Positions 31,201 to 38,269 of a stretch of DNA of 38,269 nucleotides are shown in pieces. Position numbers and translations under genes: made by a program. Numbering within the stretch: the first letter of the stretch is position 1; each line of letters begins with the position of its first letter. Source of the stretch: Enterobacteriaceae bacterium UBA2655 (lineage in GTDB: Bacteria > Pseudomonadota > Gammaproteobacteria > Enterobacterales > Enterobacteriaceae); the NCBI GenBank assembly GCA_002359495.1, contig DENB01000082.1, forward strand, positions 1 through 38,269, read 5' to 3'. The notes under the pieces are model-generated. The model was not told where the DNA came from, ran no database searches, and saw only the letters and a program-made list of their open reading frames with translations.

Positions 31201-32759
31201 CGCCGCCGCATCACGATATCTACTCGATCGAAGATCTGGCGCAGCTGATTTTCGACCTGAAGCAGGTGAACCCGAAAGCGATGATTTCGGTGAAGCTGGT
31301 TTCAGAGCCGGGCGTGGGCACTATCGCCACCGGCGTGGCGAAAGCCTACGCCGACCTGATCACTATCGCCGGCTATGACGGCGGAACCGGCGCCAGCCCG
31401 CTCAGCTCGGTGAAATATGCCGGCTGTCCGTGGGAGCTGGGCCTGGTGGAAACCCAGCAGGCGCTGGTGGCCAACGGCCTGCGTCATAAAATCCGTCTGC
31501 AGGTGGACGGCGGCCTGAAAACCGGCCGTGACATCATCAAGGCAGCGATTCTCGGCGCGGAGAGCTTCGGCTTCGGCACCGGCCCGATGGTGGCGCTGGG
31601 TTGTAAATATCTGCGTATTTGTCACCTGAACAACTGTGCGACCGGCGTCGCGACTCAGGATGACAAACTGCGTAAGAATCACTATCACGGTCTGCCGTTC
31701 AAAGTGACTAACTACTTTGAATTCATCGCGCGCGAAACCCGCGAGATTATGGCGGAGCTGGGCGTGAAGCGTCTGACCGACCTGATCGGCCGCACCGAGC
31801 TGCTGAAAGAGCTGGAAGGATTCACCGCTAAACAGCAGAACCTGGATCTGTCGTCGCTGCTGAAGACCGCCAGTCCGATGCCGGGCAAAGCGGTGCACTG
31901 CACCGAAGATAACCCGCCGTTCGATAAAGGCGTGCTGAACAAGGCGCTGTACGATCAGGCGATGCCTTATGTGGAAGCGAAGCAGAGCAAAACGTTCTAC
32001 TTCGATATCCGTAATACTGACCGCTCGGTCGGCGCGACGCTCTCCGGCGCCATCGCCGCCGTCCATGGCGATCAGGGTCTGGCCGCCGATCCGATCCGCG
32101 CCTTCTTCACCGGCACCGCGGGCCAAAGCTTCGGCGTCTGGAACGCGGGCGGCGTGGAGCTGACACTGACCGGCGATGCCAATGACTATGTCGGTAAAGG
32201 CATGGCGGGCGGTATGCTGGCGATTCGTCCGCCGATAGGCTCGGCTTTCCGCAGCCACGAAGCGACGATTGCCGGCAACACCTGTCTGTATGGCGCAACC
32301 GGCGGCAAGCTGTTCGCCGCAGGCCGCGCGGGTGAGCGTTTCGCCGTGCGTAACTCCGGCGCGATCACCGTCGTGGAAGGCATTGGCGATAACGGATGCG
32401 AATATATGACCGGCGGCATCGTCTGCGTGCTGGGCCGCACCGGCGTCAACTTCGGCGCGGGCATGACCGGCGGTTTCGCCTACGTGCTGGATGAAGATGG
32501 CGAGTTCCGTAAGCGCGTTAACCCGGAGCTGGTGGAAGTGCTTAACGTTGACGAGCTGGCGATCCATGAAGAGCACCTGCGTGGGCTGATCACTGAACAC
32601 GTTCAGCATACCCGCTCATCGCGCGGTGAAGAGATTCTGGCAAACTGGCCGGCATGGTCGGCGAAATTCGCTCTGGTTAAACCGAAGTCTAGCGATGTCA
32701 AAGCATTGTTGGGTCACCGTAGTCGTTCCGCAGCCGAGCTGCGGGTGCAGGCGCAGTAA
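28293..32759 (+). CDS. gltB: Glutamate synthase (NADPH) large subunit GltB
   Basis: This 1488-residue subunit makes two glutamates from glutamine and 2-oxoglutarate. The N-terminal class II glutaminase uses Cys12, exposed by removal of the first 11 residues (YDKSLEKDNCGFGLIAH). A central domain and the FMN-binding synthase domain follow, the latter carrying the 3Fe-4S cysteines in CKYLRICHLNNC, and then the C-terminal beta-helix rich in glycine (GKGMAGGMLAIRPP). The ATG at 28293 has GGGGAGG nine bases before it and gives the E. coli curated length (1486). The frame is open upstream, with other ATGs at 28200 and 28209 (MRKP, resembling an older E. coli start), so a longer product cannot be excluded. 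gltD follows after 9 bases. Confidence 0.96.
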   Translation: MLYDKSLEKDNCGFGLIAHIEGEPSHKVVRTAIHALARMQHRGAILADGKTGDGCGLLLQKPDRFFSVVAEEKGWRLAKNYAVGMIFLSNDEEEAQASRRVVEEEVIRETLSVVGWRDVPVNQDVLGEIALSSMPRIQQLFINAPAGWRPRDMERRLYMARRRIEKRMELTDDKAFYICSFSNQVNIYKGLCMPADLPRFYLDLADLRLESAICLFHQRFSTNTVPRWPLAQPFRYMAHNGEINTIAGNRQWARARAYKFNTPLIPDLQTAGPFVNETGSDSSSMDNMLELFLNGGMDLIRAMRLLVPPAWQNNPDMDPELRAFFDFNSMHMEPWDGPAGIVMSDGRYAACNLDRNGLRPARYVITKDKLITCASEIGIWDYQPDEVVEKGRVGPGELMVIDTRIGRILHSTETDNDLKSRHPYKEWMEKNVKRLVPFEDLPDDQVGSRELDDNLLATYQKQFAYSSEELDGIIRVLGENGQEAVGSMGDDTPFAVLSSRPRIIYDYFRQQFAQVTNPPIDPLRENHVMSLATSIGREMNVFCEAEGQAHRVSFKSPILLWSDFNQLTTLDGEHYRADTLDCTFDPAQLTLEQTLHRLCDEAENMVRNGTVLLVLSDRAISELRLPVPAPMIVGAVQTRLVEKNLRCDANIIVETASARDPHHFAVLLGFGATAVYPYLAYESLAKMADSNVIDKDYRALMLNYRNGINKGLYKIMSKMGISTIASYRCSKLFEAVGLHADISGLCFRGVVSRISGANFADFQQDLVNLAKRAWLQRKPLDHGGLLKYVYGGEYHAYNPDVVGTLQRAVQSGEYSDYQEYAKLVNERPVATLRDLLELQPGSQSINIDDVEPASELFKRFDTAAMSIGALSPEAHESLAEAMNSLGGYSNSGEGGEDPARYGTNKVSRIKQVASGRFGVTPAYLVNADVIQIKVAQGAKPGEGGQLPGDKVTPYIAKLRYSVPGVTLISPPPHHDIYSIEDLAQLIFDLKQVNPKAMISVKLVSEPGVGTIATGVAKAYADLITIAGYDGGTGASPLSSVKYAGCPWELGLVETQQALVANGLRHKIRLQVDGGLKTGRDIIKAAILGAESFGFGTGPMVALGCKYLRICHLNNCATGVATQDDKLRKNHYHGLPFKVTNYFEFIARETREIMAELGVKRLTDLIGRTELLKELEGFTAKQQNLDLSSLLKTASPMPGKAVHCTEDNPPFDKGVLNKALYDQAMPYVEAKQSKTFYFDIRNTDRSVGATLSGAIAAVHGDQGLAADPIRAFFTGTAGQSFGVWNAGGVELTLTGDANDYVGKGMAGGMLAIRPPIGSAFRSHEATIAGNTCLYGATGGKLFAAGRAGERFAVRNSGAITVVEGIGDNGCEYMTGGIVCVLGRTGVNFGAGMTGGFAYVLDEDGEFRKRVNPELVEVLNVDELAIHEEHLRGLITEHVQHTRSSRGEEILANWPAWSAKFALVKPKSSDVKALLGHRSRSAAELRVQAQ

Positions 32760-34187
<1,428 letters not shown>

Positions 34188-34210
34188 TTTTTCCGCCCGC
34201 CTGACGCTCA

Positions 34211-34243
34211 ACGCCTCTTCGTTGTCGAAGAGGCGTTTTTTTA
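34211..34243 (+). terminator. gltBD terminator
   Basis: A perfect 11-base-pair stem (ACGCCTCTTCG at 34211-34221 with 34226-34236) and a TTGT loop are followed by seven T residues. The T run extends into the stop codon of the converging ABC exporter gene at 34241-34243, so the accessory locus begins exactly at this terminator. Confidence 0.9.
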
Positions 34244-36370
34244 TCTGCCGCCAGCCTGATCAGCCAACTCATCCGCCAGATTAATCACCCGATCGGCTGA
34301 AGCGATGGTAGAAGGACGATGCGCAATGATAATACGCGTCACTTTTTGCGTGGCGATAGCCTGATTAATATGGGCCTCGTTCTCCAGATCGAGGTGGCTG
34401 GTCGCCTCATCCATAAACAGGATCATCGGCTGACGGTAAAGCGCGCGGGCGATGAGCAGGCGCTGTTTTTGCCCGCCGGAGAGGCTGCCGCCCAGCTCCG
34501 AAATCAACGTCTCATACCCCATCGGCATCGCCATAATATCATTGTGAATGTTCGCCATTTCGGCGCACTGCCGCATCAGTTCGTCATCGTGCGGCGCGGT
34601 GAAGGCGCAAATATTATCCGCGATCGATCCAGAAAACAGCTTGTCGTCCTGCAGTACGCAGGCGATGCAGCGACGGTAGTTGTTCAACCCGATGGCGTGA
34701 ATATCCATGCCGTTAAACATCACCTTACCGGCGTCAGGCTTCACCTGCCCGGTCATGACTTTCATCAGCGTGGTTTTGCCTAATCCTGACGGCCCGACGA
34801 TCGCCACGCTTTCACCCGCGACGAAGCGCAGACTCAGATGGGAAAATATCGGCCTGGTGATGGCATCGTATTGATAGCCAATATCCTGAAGCTCAAGCGA
34901 AGCCGCCTCGTTAGAACGGTAGATATCAATAATTTTGCCGCTGTCTTCAGGCGGGGTTAACACAATATCAGCGACGCGCTCATTATGCAGACCTAACATA
35001 CGCAGCTGTAAAAGCATATTCACCAGGCTGGCGGCGCGCTCGCCGAACTGTCCCCGATAAGCGTTAAACGCGACGAACATACCGATGGTTAAATTGCCGT
35101 CAATCACCATGGTCGCGCCAAGCCATAAAATAATGACCTGATCGAAAGCGGTAATAATGTTATTGACGCCGCCGAACAGCATATCCAGTTTCGAGAGCTT
35201 AATACCTGCGTTAGTGCTGTCTACGCTAAGATTCAGCCAGTACTGCGCGCGCGTTTGCGTCAAACCCAGCGAGCGAATGGTATTTATGCCATAAAGCGTC
35301 TCCATAAAATGGGAATCCGCTTTCGCATCCCGGACAAGTTTGTCTTCCGTTGCGTTACGGTAGCGCCGCCACGTCGTTAAGCGCAGCGCGACATAAATTA
35401 ACGTCATCGCAATGACTACCCAGAGCAACCAGCCACCATAAAGATACATCATGACGATTAAGCCGACGGACATGATAGTATCAATAATGCTGTTTACGAT
35501 ATTGGTGGTAAAAATCTTATGCAGCGTTTCAAGCGAATTAAAGCGAGACTGAATATCCCCCAACTTTCGCTTTTCAAAATAATGGGAAGGCAAATCGAGA
35601 AGATGGCTAAAAAGACCGCCCTTCCACTGTACGTCAATCAATGCGCCGATAGTTAACGTTATCCAGGACCGGAAAAAAGAGACAAAGGTTCGAAAAAGAA
35701 TAAAAGAAAAAAGCCCCAGACACACCAGCATCAGTAGCCCGGCATCTTCAGCAGGCAGCACATGGTCCATAACCAGCTGCGTACCCATCGGCAAAAGCAG
35801 ATTAATACTCTCTATAATTAACGACAGGGAAAATATTTTTGTCAGCGCGCCGCGCAGTCCGATAATATTTTTCAGCAGGCTGGAAAAACGAAACTTTACC
35901 CGTTCTTCAACCGGCGTAAAGTCGTTGCCTGGCCAGAGCTCCAGCGCGATTCCGGTAAAATGCTGGCGACAGCGCGAAAAGGATATTTTGCGTTTCCCGC
36001 GTGCTGGATCCATGATGGTAATACTGCGCTGATTTACCGCTACCAGCACAACGAAATGATTGAGATCCCAATGCAGAATACAAGGGCATCGCAGTAATTT
36101 TAGCTCATCAATTTCCAGCGAAAGCGCCCGGGTCTGCATCCCCATATTTTTACTCATGGTGACGAGATCTTTTAAGGTCAGTCCGCGTGAAGAGACGCTA
36201 AATCTTTCTCTTATTGAAAAAAGATCGTGATTTATGCCGTAAAAGCCGGAGATCATGGCTAAACAGGCAAGGCCGCATTCTGACGCCTCAGTTTGCAAAA
36301 TTTCAGGAATTTTCGATCGAAATGAAAAACTCAAACGGCGCGTTATCCATTGATAGAACTGTTCGTTCAT
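34241..36370 (-). CDS. Peptidase-containing ABC exporter, CvaB-like (microcin secretion)
   Basis: This 709-residue bacteriocin-type exporter cleaves a double-glycine leader and pumps the peptide out. The N-terminal C39 peptidase (about 20-150) has all catalytic elements: Gln26, Cys32 in QTEASECGLACLAM, His105 in LNHFVVLV and Asp121 in MDPARG. A six-helix transmembrane domain spans about 165-460. The nucleotide-binding domain has Walker A GPSGLGKTT (526-534), LSGGQ (630-634), Walker B with Glu655 (LFMDEATSHLD) and the switch His684 (IIAHRPSTI). Size and layout match CvaB of the colicin V system. The start touches the stop of the upstream adaptor gene (TGAATG), indicating coupling. The cognate substrate is most likely the 73-residue precursor at 37844-38065. 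Confidence 0.93.
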   Translation of the reverse strand: MNEQFYQWITRRLSFSFRSKIPEILQTEASECGLACLAMISGFYGINHDLFSIRERFSVSSRGLTLKDLVTMSKNMGMQTRALSLEIDELKLLRCPCILHWDLNHFVVLVAVNQRSITIMDPARGKRKISFSRCRQHFTGIALELWPGNDFTPVEERVKFRFSSLLKNIIGLRGALTKIFSLSLIIESINLLLPMGTQLVMDHVLPAEDAGLLMLVCLGLFSFILFRTFVSFFRSWITLTIGALIDVQWKGGLFSHLLDLPSHYFEKRKLGDIQSRFNSLETLHKIFTTNIVNSIIDTIMSVGLIVMMYLYGGWLLWVVIAMTLIYVALRLTTWRRYRNATEDKLVRDAKADSHFMETLYGINTIRSLGLTQTRAQYWLNLSVDSTNAGIKLSKLDMLFGGVNNIITAFDQVIILWLGATMVIDGNLTIGMFVAFNAYRGQFGERAASLVNMLLQLRMLGLHNERVADIVLTPPEDSGKIIDIYRSNEAASLELQDIGYQYDAITRPIFSHLSLRFVAGESVAIVGPSGLGKTTLMKVMTGQVKPDAGKVMFNGMDIHAIGLNNYRRCIACVLQDDKLFSGSIADNICAFTAPHDDELMRQCAEMANIHNDIMAMPMGYETLISELGGSLSGGQKQRLLIARALYRQPMILFMDEATSHLDLENEAHINQAIATQKVTRIIIAHRPSTIASADRVINLADELADQAGGR

Positions 36371-37660
36371 TCATCTGCCCTGCAATGCTTTTTTAATTTT
36401 ATAATAAGGCTGGAATACCCACTGATACAGAGGACGGTTTTCCAAAAAAAGCGTCGCCTCCGCCAGCAACCCCTCTGTGAGCGCAATACTTTTCGACTCA
36501 TAGGTGATAACGCTACTGGCAGGTTCAACGAAGACTTTATAATAGTTTTCTCCGTTCGAAGCTTTTAAGAGATGTTCGGCGCTTCGATAATTTCCCATTT
36601 CCTGCAACGAAGCCGGCACGGCGGAAACGGAGACGATTTTCCCGGAGAACTGACCAAAGCGTTCATAAGGGTAAGCGCTGTAGCGTAAGTTAACCTTATC
36701 GTTGACGTTAATATAAGGCAGACCGGATCCCGGCACCCAAAGCACCACTAAGGCTTTTTTCTCCGCTTCCGGAATAATTTGCGCCATCGCATCATGGGCG
36801 GCAAGCATCTGTCCCACTGAGACGCTCATTGTCTCGATAAAGCCGTCAACGGGAGCGGTAATAGCTATGAAGCCATTCGTTTCTACTTCATTCAGGCTGC
36901 GCGAAACGTTGCTTTTGCTGTTTTCATATTCAGAAATTTTATTTTCGAACTCTATAGCTTTGGATTTAAGATCGTTCTCCAGACTTTTAATCAGCAACGT
37001 TTCCTGTTCTTTTTGGTTAAGAAGCGAGTCGTAAATGTTTTGTTGTTGATAGTACAGGCTGGCCTGGTAATTAAGCTGATCCTGCGTTATCCAACCCTTT
37101 TTTCGGTAGGCGTTGTAGCTTTCAAAGCTTTTTTTCGCTGCAGTTAACCCTTTCGTCGCGTTGCTCAATGAATCTTTGGTCTGTTTAAGTTTTATCTTTT
37201 TTTGTTCAAGCTGAGAACGTATGTGTTCAAGCTCCTGATCCTTATTCCGCTCGGTTTTCATGATAATCTGATCGAGGTTTTTACGCTGATCTTCTAATAA
37301 CATCCGGGATTGCGTGCTCACAACGCCATGGTTTGTTACTTTATTGACGTCGATCAGATAGATAAGCTGGCCTTTTTTCACTTTTTGACCAGGTTCGACA
37401 TAACGCTCAGCGACGTAACCTGGCTGTGTGCTGAGGATGTTAATAAATCGCGGATTAAAGGTGGCTTCGCCTGTTACGTTCGTCCGACGATCCATATGAG
37501 CGTAACGCAAAGCTAAAATAAGAATAAGTAGAAAAAATAACGAAATAATCAGAGTTATCCATGAGGGAACTCTGGCGATTAACAATGCCTGCCCTGCCCA
37601 CCTTCCATGATGAAAAACAACGGCTTCAGCGCGAAAAAGCTTCCTGCTTTTATCGGGCAT
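36371..37660 (-). CDS. HlyD/CvaA-family periplasmic adaptor (microcin secretion)
   Basis: This 429-residue membrane-fusion protein links the ABC exporter to an outer-membrane channel, presumably the chromosomal TolC, since none is encoded here. One N-terminal transmembrane helix (about 33-53, SWITLIISLFFLLILILALR) is followed by a lipoyl half-motif (PGYVAERYVEPGQKVKKGQL). A long coiled coil occupies about 115-270, rich in Gln, Lys and Glu. The second lipoyl half (ITAPVDGFIETMSVSVGQML) and a beta-barrel domain complete it. It resembles CvaA (413). Codon use is AT-rich compared with gltBD. AGGGAAAG lies upstream of the ATG; TATAAT at 37763-37768 may be its own -10. Confidence 0.9.
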   Translation of the reverse strand: MPDKSRKLFRAEAVVFHHGRWAGQALLIARVPSWITLIISLFFLLILILALRYAHMDRRTNVTGEATFNPRFINILSTQPGYVAERYVEPGQKVKKGQLIYLIDVNKVTNHGVVSTQSRMLLEDQRKNLDQIIMKTERNKDQELEHIRSQLEQKKIKLKQTKDSLSNATKGLTAAKKSFESYNAYRKKGWITQDQLNYQASLYYQQQNIYDSLLNQKEQETLLIKSLENDLKSKAIEFENKISEYENSKSNVSRSLNEVETNGFIAITAPVDGFIETMSVSVGQMLAAHDAMAQIIPEAEKKALVVLWVPGSGLPYINVNDKVNLRYSAYPYERFGQFSGKIVSVSAVPASLQEMGNYRSAEHLLKASNGENYYKVFVEPASSVITYESKSIALTEGLLAEATLFLENRPLYQWVFQPYYKIKKALQGR

Positions 37661-37783
37661 AATATCTTTCCCTGTCTATTTTGAGGCTATTTTCATAAGC
37701 ACATGCCCAGGCTAAAAAAAATAACATGCCTGATAACTTTCCATCGTGATGGGAATCTGATGATTATAAATAAAATTTAATTA

Positions 37784-37815
37784 AAAACGACATCAGTAGA
37801 CAATGATGTCGTTTT
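37784..37815 (-). terminator. Terminator or attenuator after the microcin-like gene
   Basis: A perfect 12-base-pair stem (AAAACGACATCA with TGATGTCGTTTT) and an 8-base loop start about 30 bases beyond the peptide stop. On the minus strand it is followed by TTAATTAAATTTT. It lies between the peptide gene and its transporter genes and would give more peptide than exporter mRNA. Confidence 0.75.
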
Positions 37816-37843
37816 ACATGTTTAATTAAACAGATATCAAGGC

Positions 37844-38065
37844 TTATTTCTTAAACCATTTGCTGATAGACTCAGCCAGCGAACCAATAATACCACCAAT
37901 GCCAGCGCCCAGAGTTAACAGTGAGTCAGAGAATGAAGGCGCATTGTCTTCACGCAGTGCCCAGCTTGCCAAGCCATTAATACCTGATTGAATGGCACTC
38001 AGAGATTCACCAAAAGAAATGCCACCAGCAACTTCCATTGTTTCTACTTCATGTAATTCACGCAT
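37844..38065 (-). CDS. Double-glycine-leader microcin-like peptide precursor
   Basis: This 73-residue precursor has a 15-residue leader MRELHEVETMEVAGG, very like class II microcin leaders (colicin V MRTLTLNELDSVSGG). The mature part is 58 residues, starting ISFGESLSAIQSG. The core has no cysteine, so no disulfides and no lanthionines. It carries an acidic middle (REDNAPSFSD) and ends with a glycine-zipper-like hydrophobic stretch (GAGIGGIIGSLAESI) and a basic tail KWFKK, consistent with membrane insertion. The ATG at 38065 is preferred because AAGGAGA lies 6 bases before it; an ATG at 38068 and an upstream GTG at 38089 are less likely. It has its own promoter and terminator and is followed by the adaptor and exporter genes. 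I do not recognise it as a named microcin. Confidence 0.85.
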   Translation of the reverse strand: MRELHEVETMEVAGGISFGESLSAIQSGINGLASWALREDNAPSFSDSLLTLGAGIGGIIGSLAESISKWFKK

Positions 38066-38105
38066 CATTTTCTCCTTGTTATGATACACGCTAAAAATTA
38101 AAAAG

Positions 38106-38134
38106 AAAATATCACTCTAATATTACAGCGTCAA
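38106..38134 (-). promoter_or_regulatory. Promoter of the microcin-like gene
   Basis: On the minus strand TTGACG (38134-38129) is followed after exactly 17 bases by TATTTT (38111-38106). This is a good sigma-70 promoter placed about 40 bases before the peptide start. Confidence 0.65.
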
Positions 38135-38205
38135 TATACAAAAACTAATTTTTAAGAGAAAATACGTATTATATTATTGGAAATATCTTAATTAATATCA
38201 ATAGT

Positions 38206-38216
38206 ATGATTATCAT
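38206..38216. promoter_or_regulatory. Fur-like half-site palindrome upstream of the microcin-like promoter
   Basis: ATGATTATCAT is an 11-base palindrome (ATGAT-N-ATCAT) that equals the core of the Fur box, but the outer hexamers are poor (12 of 19 positions overall). It lies about 75 bases upstream of the -35. In an AT-rich background this may be chance. Confidence 0.3.
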
Positions 38217-38269
38217 ATAAATGATTATTTTAAATAATAAATTTTACTCAGCTAAATAGCTGCGCGGAA
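38217..38269. other. Right edge of the window, no gene recognised
   Basis: The stretch is AT-rich with a small inverted repeat CAGCTA-AA-TAGCTG (38249-38262). All three minus-strand frames entering from the right edge stop within a few codons, so a gene could end here, but nothing can be identified. An immunity gene could lie just beyond. Confidence 0.3.

Noticed and set aside
31302..32609. 435-residue open frame antisense to the gltB 3' part
   Set aside because: Shadow of the glycine-rich GltB C-terminal domain; no independent signal.
38066..38089. Longer microcin precursor starting at GTG 38089 (MYHNKEK extension)
   Set aside because: The extension translates the Shine-Dalgarno AAGGAG itself; the ATG at 38065 has the correct spacing and gives the classic MREL leader.

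Overview
The window is a stretch of an enterobacterial chromosome. Core genes give clear residue-level matches to the Escherichia coli proteins (EntCEBA, MurA, MlaF-B, KdsD/KdsC, LptCAB, RpoN, ArcB, GltBD). The gene order is rearranged relative to E. coli K-12, with entS, yhbE, elbB and yhcC absent from their usual places. High-GC core genes combined with this order suggest an Erwiniaceae-like genus (Pantoea, Mixta or Erwinia); the genus is an inference and is not proved by the sequence.

Layout. (1) 1-6543: ferric-enterobactin uptake genes fepD (partial) and fepB on the minus strand, then the divergent entCEBAH operon making and activating 2,3-dihydroxybenzoate. Fur-box-like sites lie at 434-452 and 1645-1663. 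(2) 6584-8594: obgE, rpmA and rplU (minus), driven at least in part by a ribosomal-type promoter at 8666-8694, then ispB and sfsB (plus). (3) 10416-15211: an envelope block on the minus strand, mlaFEDCB-ibaG-murA, covering retrograde phospholipid transport and the first committed step of peptidoglycan synthesis. (4) 15437-23449: the plus-strand run yrbG-kdsD-kdsC-lptC-lptA-lptB-rpoN-hpf-ptsN-rapZ-npr, covering Kdo synthesis, LPS export, sigma-54, ribosome hibernation and the nitrogen PTS. (5) 23486-28292: mtgA (minus), a 750-base AT-rich gap where elbB would be expected, the small RNA ArcZ, arcB (minus), and an 855-base gltB upstream region with a pair of NtrC-like sites. (6) 28293-34187: gltBD, glutamate synthase, ending in a strong terminator.

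(7) 34241-38269 is the accessory part and the most interesting region. It is visibly AT-rich and sits right against the gltD terminator. On the minus strand it holds a small peptide precursor with a double-glycine leader (MRELHEVETMEVAGG, then a 58-residue cysteine-free core), its own promoter and terminator, a HlyD/CvaA-type membrane-fusion protein, and a CvaB-type ABC exporter with an intact C39 leader peptidase (Cys32, His105, Asp121). Together these form a class II microcin-like production and secretion locus. The peptide is not one I recognise, and no immunity gene is visible before the window ends.

Coordinates of starts were chosen from Shine-Dalgarno sequences and family lengths. Small-RNA ends, promoters and operator sites are predictions from sequence pattern only.
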